Shown here: one piece after another, positions 25,113 to 32,752 of the stretch | How the letters are laid out: each line of letters begins with the position of its first letter | Numbering within the stretch: the stretch's first letter is position 1 | NCBI RefSeq assembly: GCF_018638295.1 | Contig: NZ_JABTTS010000028.1 | Span: 1 to 64,000 of the forward strand | DNA from: Streptomyces sp. CHD11 | Lineage (GTDB): Bacteria; Actinomycetota; Actinomycetes; Streptomycetales; Streptomycetaceae | Reading direction: 5' to 3' | Length of the DNA stretch: 64,000 bases | Notes under the pieces: generated by a model | What the model was told of the DNA's origin: nothing | The model's input: only the letters and a program-made list of their open reading frames with translations | Databases searched by the model: none | Translations under genes and position numbers: made by a program

Positions 25113-25964
25113 CTACTGCGGGTCCGGGCCCACCGCGACCGGCCGCTGCGGATCCGACGACCACTCCGACCAGGAACCGACGTACAGCGCCGCCGGAATG
25201 CCCGCGACGGCCAGCGCCAGCACCTCGTGGGCGCCGGAGACGCCCGAGCCGCAGTACACGCCGACCGGCGAACTCGCCGACACGCCCAGGCTCCTGAAGC
25301 GGGCGCCGAGCTCCTCCCCCGGCCGGAACCGGCCGTCGGCTCCGACGTTCTCCGTGGTGGGCGCCGAGACCGCGCCCGGGATGTGCCCGCCAACCCGGTC
25401 GATCGGCTCGACCTCACCCCGGTACCGCTCCCCCGCGCGGGCGTCCAGCAGCACTCCCGAACGCGCCAGCCGCGCCGCGCCGTCGGCGTCGAGCAGTCCA
25501 TCCCTCCCGGGCTCCGGCACGAAGTCCCCTTCGGCCGGCTGCGGCACCGCGGTCTCCAACGGCCCCTCCCAGACCGGCAGCCCGCCGTCGAGGACCCGCA
25601 CATCCGGGTGACCCGTCCAGCGCAGCAGCCACCACGCGCGGGCGGCGCCCCAGCCCATGCCCCCGTCGTACACGACGACCGGCGTCGAGGACGACACCCC
25701 CGCCCGCCGCATCGCGGCGCCGAACACGGCGAGGTCCGGCAGCGGATGACGGCCGTGTCCGGCCGGCGCGGATGCCAGTTCCTCGTCCAGGTCGACGAAG
25801 ACGGCACCGGGGAGATGCCCGGCCAGGTACGCGGCCCGTCCGTCGAACTGCGGTTGCCCGGCCGCCCGGGCCGTGCTGAGCTGCCAGCGGACGTCGAGCA
25901 GCACCGGCGGATTCCCGCCCGTCAGTTCGCCGGCGAGTTCGGATGCGGAAATGATGGCGTTCAT
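25113..25964 (-). CDS. sseA: Sulfurtransferase (thiosulfate/3-mercaptopyruvate type)
   Basis: A 283-residue two-domain rhodanese. The first, inactive domain begins ISASELAGELTGGNPPVLLDVRW. The second domain carries the active-site loop GVYCGSGVSGAHEVLALA with the persulfide-forming Cys near residue 240. The loop CGSGVSGA is nearer the mercaptopyruvate/thiosulfate sulfurtransferases of actinobacteria than to single-domain rhodaneses. The ATG at 25964 (MNAIISASEL) is used; an ATG three codons upstream is possible. The gene faces sepH and lies close to a VOC gene in the other orientation. Confidence 0.88.
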   Translation of the reverse strand: MNAIISASELAGELTGGNPPVLLDVRWQLSTARAAGQPQFDGRAAYLAGHLPGAVFVDLDEELASAPAGHGRHPLPDLAVFGAAMRRAGVSSSTPVVVYDGGMGWGAARAWWLLRWTGHPDVRVLDGGLPVWEGPLETAVPQPAEGDFVPEPGRDGLLDADGAARLARSGVLLDARAGERYRGEVEPIDRVGGHIPGAVSAPTTENVGADGRFRPGEELGARFRSLGVSASSPVGVYCGSGVSGAHEVLALAVAGIPAALYVGSWSEWSSDPQRPVAVGPDPQ

Positions 25965-26171
25965 GGTCACCATCTTCGCGCACGGGGTGGCCGAGCCGTC
26001 CTCGTCCGGCTACTGTGCTCGGCCGGGCAGGTCCGATCACGAGGCGTACAGTACCGGGCACATACGGTGTCGGCGCCGGTGCGGGAACGATCCGCCGAGC
26101 GGACGGGTTACGCCTCCACAGGGGCGAGTTGACCACGGCCGACGCCATGAGCGGCCGGGAGAAGAGTGACG

Positions 26172-26981
26172 ATGACCGAAGCACGGGGGAACGCCCGCCC
26201 GAACGGTGAGGCGCCCGCTCGGTACGCACCCGGCACACCCTGCTGGGTGAGCCTGATGGTGCATGGACTGGAAGCGACCGAGCGGTTCTACGGGGCGCTG
26301 TTCGGCTGGGAGTTTTGCCCGGGACCTGGACCTGAGCAACTGGGCCCGTACGTGCGTGCCTTACTGGACGGACAGCCGGTGGCCGGCATCGGTGTGCTGC
26401 CCCCCGACCGGCATCTGCCGGTCGCCTGGACCCCCTACTTCGCGTCGGACGACGCGGATACGACGGCCGCCGCGGTGCGTATCTGCGGCGGCACGATCGG
26501 AGTGGGCCCGCTGGACGCCGCCGACGCCGGACGCCTGGCGATCGGCTCCGACCCGTGCGGCGCCGTCTTCGGTATCTGGCAGCCGGCCGCGCACACCGGC
26601 CAGGCACTCGTCGGCGCACCCGGCACCCCTGCCTGGAACGAGCTGACGACATACGAGACCACCCATGTGGCCAAGTTCTACGAGACGGTGTTCGGCCACG
26701 AGGAGGAGCGCACGGCCTCCGCCGACCGCGACCACGTCACCCTGCGCCTGGCCGGCCGTCCCGTCGCCGCCGTCCACGGCCTGGGCGACGCCCTGCCCCG
26801 GGACCGGGGGCCGCACTGGACGACGTACTTCACGGTGGCCGACACCGATGACGCGGTGGACCAGGTCCTCCACCTCGGCGGTCGGGTGCTCACCCGGCCC
26901 CACGACTCCGACCACGGCCGCGTCGCCGAGGTGGCGGACCCGGAGGGGGCGCGGTTCGCGGTGGTACAGGGCCGACGCTGA
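26172..26981 (+). CDS. VOC family protein with two glyoxalase-like modules
   Basis: A 269-residue protein made of two vicinal-oxygen-chelate modules. The first opens at CWVSLMVHGLEATERFYGALFGWEF and the second at AWNELTTYETTHVAKFYETVFGHEE; each ends in a DP.G..F..WQ or DPEGARFAVVQ strand. Metal-coordinating Glu/His residues are not all evident. Similar proteins are antibiotic-hydroxylase or resistance-like proteins of unclear role. The ATG at 26172 is preferred over a GTG six bases earlier since GGGAG is better spaced. Codon 64 (26361-26363) is TTA, so translation may depend on the bldA tRNA. It marks the last backbone gene before the island. Confidence 0.75.
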   Translation: MTEARGNARPNGEAPARYAPGTPCWVSLMVHGLEATERFYGALFGWEFCPGPGPEQLGPYVRALLDGQPVAGIGVLPPDRHLPVAWTPYFASDDADTTAAAVRICGGTIGVGPLDAADAGRLAIGSDPCGAVFGIWQPAAHTGQALVGAPGTPAWNELTTYETTHVAKFYETVFGHEEERTASADRDHVTLRLAGRPVAAVHGLGDALPRDRGPHWTTYFTVADTDDAVDQVLHLGGRVLTRPHDSDHGRVAEVADPEGARFAVVQGRR

Positions 26982-26989
26982 CCCGTGGC

Positions 26990-27214
26990 TCAGTCGTCGG
27001 TGATGGGGAGCTTTACGGCACAGGGGTCCGGATCGCCGGTGAGCGGGTCCAGACCGGCGACGAGTCGAACAAGCGAAGACTCTCTCAGGAGAACGACAAC
27101 CGGGGGCAGCTTTCGCACAGAAGACATGTCGTCACCGACCGTCACCAAGTAACCTTGCTCAGGCCATACCGGCTTCCCCGAACGGTTCTGGCACGCGCAG
27201 TAGCTCGGCAGCAC
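26990..27214 (-). CDS. Small hypothetical protein (74 aa)
   Basis: A 74-residue frame beginning MLPSYCACQNRSGKPVW (GTG start at 27214), preceded by a strong ribosome site GGGGGAGGGG six bases upstream. It has a CAC pair near the N-terminus, a central LPPVVVLLRESSLVRLVAGL helix or strand and an acidic end. I do not recognise it. It is divergent from the large helicase gene and could share its promoter region (27215-27354). The strong ribosome site argues for a real gene. Confidence 0.45.
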   Translation of the reverse strand: MLPSYCACQNRSGKPVWPEQGYLVTVGDDMSSVRKLPPVVVLLRESSLVRLVAGLDPLTGDPDPCAVKLPITDD

Positions 27215-27354
27215 ATCATTCCCCTCCCCCGTTGGCCAGCTCGACAGATCCGGCCATACCGGTCCCCCGGAGCGGCGGGCGGCGGGCGGCGATCCACTCG
27301 AGCTCCTGGGCGCGCTCGGGATTCACCGGACAGGGGGACAGGGGAGGGGACAGG

Positions 27355-30300
27355 GTGAGGGAGAGAACAGCGTCAGAGGGCGGAAACCCTCCGGCGGCAG
27401 GTGTGCCACTCGACGACGACAGGCTTCGTCTGCGGTACATCCCTTGGGGAGAAGCGCTCGGTGGGACGGCCTTGGACGGTCTCAGCGAAGCGCAGCACTT
27501 CTTCTACGACAGCCCGGAGTGCTCCGAACGGATCCCGGTGCCCGCGCCACGACAGCAACCCGTGCCGCAAGCACACGGCGGCGACCCCCTGAGCGTTCTG
27601 CCCAGCGGCATCTACGTCTTCGAGTCACGAACCGACCGCATACTCGTCGGATTCGCGTTGAGCAAGAGTGCGGCCGCCGACGCTCCCCAACGAAAGCGCC
27701 TTCGTGACATCGACGACGGTCACCTGCTGCACCGGGCCCTCCTCCAGTACAGGGACTGGTGCGCCGCTGTCCCCGAAGAGGTCGCACCCGCGTTCGCCCG
27801 GGGCGAACTCGTCCGTCTCGCGGGCGGGCGCGAGACCTTCACCGTGGTCAAGGTGACACCGACGCGGGACGGAGGCGTCCAGTACAGGCTGCAGGACGCG
27901 ACCGGTGGACGCTCACGCATGGCCTTCGAAGAAGACCTTGAGGCGCTTCCGCCGAGTACGGACGACCCGGAGGACTGGATCCTCCGTCCGCCCGCCCCCG
28001 CCGACCGGACCGCGCTCGCGCTCACCCTCGCCAAGCTGAGCACACCCCTCACCGATGTCGTGTACTCGTATCAGTCGAGCCGCACGGTGTTCCGGCCCTA
28101 CCAGTTCCGGCCCGTGCTGAAGCTGATGAGTTCGGACCGCCAGCGCTTGCTGATCGCGGACGAAGTCGGCCTCGGTAAGACCATCGAAGCCGGGCTGATC
28201 TGGAACGAACTGGAGCAGCGCACACACCTGCGGCGGACTCCGGGACGGCGCGGCGGCACGCATTTTCGAGGGCTCGTCGTGTGTCCCGCCGCACTCGTCA
28301 CCAAGTGGCAGAACGAGATGCGCGACCGTTTCGACCGGGACCTGCGTGTCCTCGACAAAGAGGGCATGGCGCAGCTGGTGGAGCTGTTCCGCAGCGGGGA
28401 CACCAGCGAGCCGTTCGCCGGAGTGGTGTCCCTGGAACGGCTGCGGCGGGCCGGGCAGCTCGATGAACTCGTTGACCTTCAGCCCCGTTTCGACCTCGTG
28501 ATCGTGGACGAGGCGCACTACCTGCGCAACGCGAGCAGCCGGAGCCACGCCGCGGCAGCTCTGCTCGCCGACTGGGCCGACGCGTTGATCTTCCTCTCCG
28601 CCACCCCCCTCAACCTCGGCAACCAGGATCTCTACAACCTCGTTCACCTCCTCGACGAGGCGTCCTTCCCGGAGCCCAAGGTCTTCGAGAACCAGCTCGA
28701 GCCCAACCGCCACCTGAACGCGGTGGCCGTCGGTATCGCCGAGGGTCGCGCGGACAGCGCAGATGGTGCTCGGGCTCTGCACTCCCGGCTCATGCAGGTC
28801 CAGACGTCCACGTATGGAAAGATCACCGCCCGGCGACCGGAGTTCCGCCGTCTCCGGGAACTCCTAAGCTCCGGTGAACCGCTGTCCTCCCGTCAGCGCG
28901 CCGAAGCACGGCGGTGCATCGCCGAACTCAACGCCCTGGCGGGTGTCGTCAACCGGACGCGCAAGGCCGACACCCCGGACCGCAAGGCCCTGCGTGAGGC
29001 CGAGGACGTCGCGGTCCACTGGACCCCGCAGGAACGGGCGTTCTACGACGGTCTGCACGCCTGGTGCCTCGAACGCGCCGCTCGCAGTGGCATGGCCGCA
29101 GGCTTCGCCGCGCAGATGTGGCTGCGGCAGGCTGCCAGCTGTATCCCGGCCATGCAGCAGCGGCTGCGGGAGCGGTTCTTCCCGCGGCCGGCCGAGGAGG
29201 AGGCCGCCGAGGAAATTCTCTATGACTCGGAGGTCGTCGACGACTCCGAGGATGCCCCGAACATCGGCCGTACGAGATCGGCCGCCTCTCCCGAGAGTCT
29301 CGCCCGCGAGGTTGCGGAGCAGGCTCGCGAAATGGCTGAGCAGGCCGACGAACTCTCGACGTTGCGCCCTCTGTTGCGGGAACTTCCCGTGGACACCAAA
29401 TTCGAGCGTTTCAAGGACATGCTGCGTGACGCCCGTACGAAGGGCCTGCGGCAGGCAATGGTCTTCTCCTTCTTCACCCGCACCCTGGAGTACCTCGAGG
29501 AGAGGCTGACGCCCGAGTTCAAGGTACGGGTCATGCACGGCAAGACCCCGCCGGCCGAGCGTGAGCGCATCATGAAGGACTTCCGTGCCGGGGCGTTCGA
29601 TCTGCTGCTGGTGAGTGAGGTGGGCAGCGAGGGCCTGGACTTCGAGTTCTGCAACGTCCTGGTCAACTACGACCTGCCCTGGAACCCGATGCGGGTCGAG
29701 CAGCGTATCGGACGGCTCGACCGGTTCGGGCAACAGCACGAAAAGATCTTCATCTTCAACATGCAGGTCCCCGGCACCATCGAGACCGACATCTTCCAGC
29801 GCCTCTACACACGCATCGGTGTCTTCCAGGACTCCATCGGAGAACTCGAACCGATCCTGCGCGGGCGCCTGAAGGAGTTGCATCGCATCGTCCTGGACCC
29901 TCACCTCTCCACGGAGCAGCGGCGCCGCCAGGTAGACCGGATCGCGGTCGCGCGGGTGGACCGTGAGAAGGACCTGGAGAGCCTGAATGAGGCCCAGGCC
30001 CTTCTCACCGGCTTGGACGGCCTGCTCATCGAGGGATTCGACGAATCCAGCCCGGGCAAGGGACGCTACCTGGGCCCCCAGGAGATCCGTGGACTTGTCG
30101 AGTCCTTCCTCACCGACAGCGGATACGGACTGCTGCGCGACGTCCCCCGCCAGGACCACCTGGTGGACGTGTCAGGCAGCGGCGACCTGCTCAAGGTGAT
30201 GTACGAGGCGATGGACACGGGCGCCTTCCCCCACCCTCGCGACGACCTGCTGGCCAGACTCAAGAGCGACTCGCCAACGCGCTTCAGTCTGACCACAAGC

Positions 30301-30942
30301 GCCTCGTCGGCAAGTGGGGCTCCGCTGCTCAGCGTCCGTCACCCGCTGGTGCGCACCGCCCAGTGGTGGTACGAGCAGCACCCCGAGCCGCTCCTGCGTT
30401 ACGGGCGGGTCCGGCTGCCCGGCCTGCCGCCCGGCTCCCACTATCTGGTGGAGGTCCGGCTGGCGCGTACGGACGGCACTCGTTCGCGCCGCGAGCTGTG
30501 GACCACCGCGGTCGACATCCGGACGATGCGGGAGGTACCCGAGGTCGGGACCGCGCTGCTCACTTCTCTCGCCCGCGGTGAACTCACCAATGCCGGGAGG
30601 GAGCTACCCGCCGATGTCGACACGTTGCTCACCGAGGTCCTGGAAGAGGTGCAGGCGCTTGCGGCCGTGCAGGAACGCATGACCAAGCGGCTCTACGAAG
30701 CCGAGAACACGCGGCTGGCCGAGGGCCGTCGCGCCACGGTGAGCGACACCTTCCATGTGAAGATCTCGCGGTCCCGTCGTCTCGCCCAGGAGGTGAGCCA
30801 CCCATCCATCCGGCGCCTCTACGAGAGCCGGGCGACTCACCTGGAGACCCGGCGGGACGTTCTCCTGGCGCAGATGGAGCGGGAGGCCCGCTTCAGTCTC
30901 TCCACCGAGACGGTTGCCCTCGTCCTGGTCGAGGGCGACTGA
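27355..30942 (+). CDS. Large SNF2/RapA-type DEAD/DEAH helicase
   Basis: A 1195-residue superfamily-2 helicase. An N-terminal region of about 240 residues, partly acidic, precedes the motor. ATPase lobe 1 has LLIADEVGLGKTIEAGLIWNE (Walker A near 267), VVCPAALVTKWQNEM, DLVIVDEAHYLRN (DEAH near 383) and FLSATPLNLGNQD. Lobe 2 has AMVFSFFTRTLEYLEERL, VSEVGSEGLDFEFCNVLVNY and QRIGRLDRFGQ (motif VI near 782). The last 400 residues hold no known domain but include a helical end. The GTG start at 27355 follows GGGGAGGGG; the frame is open further back without a ribosome site. RapA and DrmD-like motors remodel nucleic acid or transcription complexes. The next genes on the facing strand are an Hsp70-like and a GrpE-like gene. 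Confidence 0.85.
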   Translation: MRERTASEGGNPPAAGVPLDDDRLRLRYIPWGEALGGTALDGLSEAQHFFYDSPECSERIPVPAPRQQPVPQAHGGDPLSVLPSGIYVFESRTDRILVGFALSKSAAADAPQRKRLRDIDDGHLLHRALLQYRDWCAAVPEEVAPAFARGELVRLAGGRETFTVVKVTPTRDGGVQYRLQDATGGRSRMAFEEDLEALPPSTDDPEDWILRPPAPADRTALALTLAKLSTPLTDVVYSYQSSRTVFRPYQFRPVLKLMSSDRQRLLIADEVGLGKTIEAGLIWNELEQRTHLRRTPGRRGGTHFRGLVVCPAALVTKWQNEMRDRFDRDLRVLDKEGMAQLVELFRSGDTSEPFAGVVSLERLRRAGQLDELVDLQPRFDLVIVDEAHYLRNASSRSHAAAALLADWADALIFLSATPLNLGNQDLYNLVHLLDEASFPEPKVFENQLEPNRHLNAVAVGIAEGRADSADGARALHSRLMQVQTSTYGKITARRPEFRRLRELLSSGEPLSSRQRAEARRCIAELNALAGVVNRTRKADTPDRKALREAEDVAVHWTPQERAFYDGLHAWCLERAARSGMAAGFAAQMWLRQAASCIPAMQQRLRERFFPRPAEEEAAEEILYDSEVVDDSEDAPNIGRTRSAASPESLAREVAEQAREMAEQADELSTLRPLLRELPVDTKFERFKDMLRDARTKGLRQAMVFSFFTRTLEYLEERLTPEFKVRVMHGKTPPAERERIMKDFRAGAFDLLLVSEVGSEGLDFEFCNVLVNYDLPWNPMRVEQRIGRLDRFGQQHEKIFIFNMQVPGTIETDIFQRLYTRIGVFQDSIGELEPILRGRLKELHRIVLDPHLSTEQRRRQVDRIAVARVDREKDLESLNEAQALLTGLDGLLIEGFDESSPGKGRYLGPQEIRGLVESFLTDSGYGLLRDVPRQDHLVDVSGSGDLLKVMYEAMDTGAFPHPRDDLLARLKSDSPTRFSLTTSASSASGAPLLSVRHPLVRTAQWWYEQHPEPLLRYGRVRLPGLPPGSHYLVEVRLARTDGTRSRRELWTTAVDIRTMREVPEVGTALLTSLARGELTNAGRELPADVDTLLTEVLEEVQALAAVQERMTKRLYEAENTRLAEGRRATVSDTFHVKISRSRRLAQEVSHPSIRRLYESRATHLETRRDVLLAQMEREARFSLSTETVALVLVEGD

Positions 30943-31014
30943 CCGGCCGGTGGACGGTGATCGACCGGATGTCCGGCGGTGACCCAGGACAGCTCCGGGC
31001 CACCGTCGGGCACC

Positions 31015-32685
31015 TCACTGCCACGGATGGGAATACATGTCGGTGAAGGACGCCCGCTGGTGCACCAAGGCGTCCTTCCGCACCGGCGTCAGACGGATGG
31101 CCTCCTGCCCTCCCTTCCGGAGCACGGGCCACCGCTCCACCCTGAAAATCATGGGCCGGGCGGTCGAATCGTGGACGACCATTTCCCCGTTGAGCCGCAG
31201 GGCGAGCGAGAAGGCTGTCCTCGGGTGGAGTTCGACGAGCAGATACGGCAGTGCGGTTCCGTCCACCGAGAAGTCCATCGGCTCCCCGTCCACGGCCTTC
31301 GCCCGGAGCCGGCCTTTGGTGACCCGATGGACCTCCGGTGTCCCCCGCCAGCGGTGGGCCAGTTCCTCCCCGCGCACCACCCGGTGCGGCTCGTAGAGGG
31401 GCTGGAAGGCCGGATAGAGCAGCTCGCTGCGCAGGCCTCCGCCCAGGTCGTCCCACTCCAGCACCAGGTCGAATCCGGGCCTGGGGAGGTTGAGCCGGTG
31501 GTAGTTGTGCACCACCATGCCGGTCACGACCGACTGTTCCGGTGATTCCAGGGACCTGTCGAACTCCACCTGCGCCTGGGAGAAGTTCTCCTCGAAAAGC
31601 CTGCGTACCAACGGCACCTGGGACATGCCACCGGCGAGCAGCACATGCTGCACATCGGTCGCCAGTTCCCGCAATGGCATACGCCTGAGACGCTCGATGT
31701 CGGGCGTGGTACGCCGACGCAGCCGTGCCTCGCACAGGGCGGCCCTGACATACTCCAGGGCTTCCAGCATCTGTGGCTGGAATGCCTCCTCCAGCCGCCC
31801 GCGCGTGTAGGTGAGCAGGGGCAGGTTGGTGTATCCACCGCCTACCGGGACCGCTTGTTCGTCGTACCGTGTCTCGGAGAGCAGCACCTTGAGCCGTCGG
31901 GCTGCCGCCAGGATCAGCGCCCTGACGGTGGCGGGGTCGGGCAGTCGGTCCACCACAATGCCCTGCGTCTTCAGATCCTGTTCCAGATCCCGGGCGATCC
32001 GGAGGTCCAGATCATCACCGGCCCTGGCCACACCGCGCGCCGAGAGCACGGTGAGCTCGGGAGCGCCGTCCTGGAGCGACTCGGTGACCTCGACCACGGC
32101 GATGTCGAGAGTACCCCCGCCGAAGTCGAAGACCAGCGTGGTTCCGTCGGGCCGCTCCTCGCCGAGTTCCCAGTAGAGCCCCTCCGACCAGGCGAGTCCG
32201 GCGGCCACGGGCTCGTCGACGACGTCCCCGATGGCCACGGGGATACCCGCGGCCCTGGCCAGGGTGGCGAGCCGCCTGCGCCGTGGTCCGTCCCAGATCG
32301 CGGGACAGGCGAGGCGGAAGTGGGCGTCCTCGGTGTCCGCTCCGGCGGCCCTGGCACGCAGCAGTACGTGCTTCAGCAACTGCTCGATCATGTTGTCGGC
32401 AGAGTGCCGGACCGAGCCGGCCCCCTCCCGGCCCGGCAACTCGTCCGGCGTCAGATCGAGAGTGATGCACTGCTTCACCGACCGCAGCGCCGACGCCCCG
32501 GCCGCCGCCTCGGCGCCTTCGCCGAACAGAAGGTCACCGGAAGGGGATACGGCGATCACGCTCGGCATCCAGGATGTACCGTGACCGACCGGCACGATCT
32601 CCGGAGAGCCGCCGGGAAGCCGCTGGCTCACCAGGGTGGTCGCGGTACCGAAGTCGATACCGATCAAGGGCTTGTCGTACTGCAC
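31015..32685 (-). CDS. Hsp70-like actin-fold ATPase
   Basis: A 556-residue member of the Hsp70/actin ATPase superfamily. It has the phosphate-1 loop GIDFGTATTLV (residues about 7-17), the phosphate-2 loop VFDFGGGTLDIAVVEV (about 178-193) and the adenosine loop HVLLAGGMSQVPLVRRLF (about 345). A beta-rich C-terminal part follows, with no obvious DnaK lid or EEVD tail. The GTG start at 32685 (VQYDKPLIGIDFG) has AGGGAGGAC five bases before it. It is 67 bases downstream of the GrpE-like gene on the same strand and 72 bases from the helicase end. This is not the housekeeping DnaK, which has grpE/dnaJ/hspR neighbours. A chaperone-like switch in an accessory system is inferred. Confidence 0.82.
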   Translation of the reverse strand: MQYDKPLIGIDFGTATTLVSQRLPGGSPEIVPVGHGTSWMPSVIAVSPSGDLLFGEGAEAAAGASALRSVKQCITLDLTPDELPGREGAGSVRHSADNMIEQLLKHVLLRARAAGADTEDAHFRLACPAIWDGPRRRRLATLARAAGIPVAIGDVVDEPVAAGLAWSEGLYWELGEERPDGTTLVFDFGGGTLDIAVVEVTESLQDGAPELTVLSARGVARAGDDLDLRIARDLEQDLKTQGIVVDRLPDPATVRALILAAARRLKVLLSETRYDEQAVPVGGGYTNLPLLTYTRGRLEEAFQPQMLEALEYVRAALCEARLRRRTTPDIERLRRMPLRELATDVQHVLLAGGMSQVPLVRRLFEENFSQAQVEFDRSLESPEQSVVTGMVVHNYHRLNLPRPGFDLVLEWDDLGGGLRSELLYPAFQPLYEPHRVVRGEELAHRWRGTPEVHRVTKGRLRAKAVDGEPMDFSVDGTALPYLLVELHPRTAFSLALRLNGEMVVHDSTARPMIFRVERWPVLRKGGQEAIRLTPVRKDALVHQRASFTDMYSHPWQ

Positions 32686-32752
32686 CGATGTCCTCCCTGG
32701 ACACTGGCTGGCGGGATCCTCGGTCCCGGCAGCGGATTTCAACTGCCTTGCC

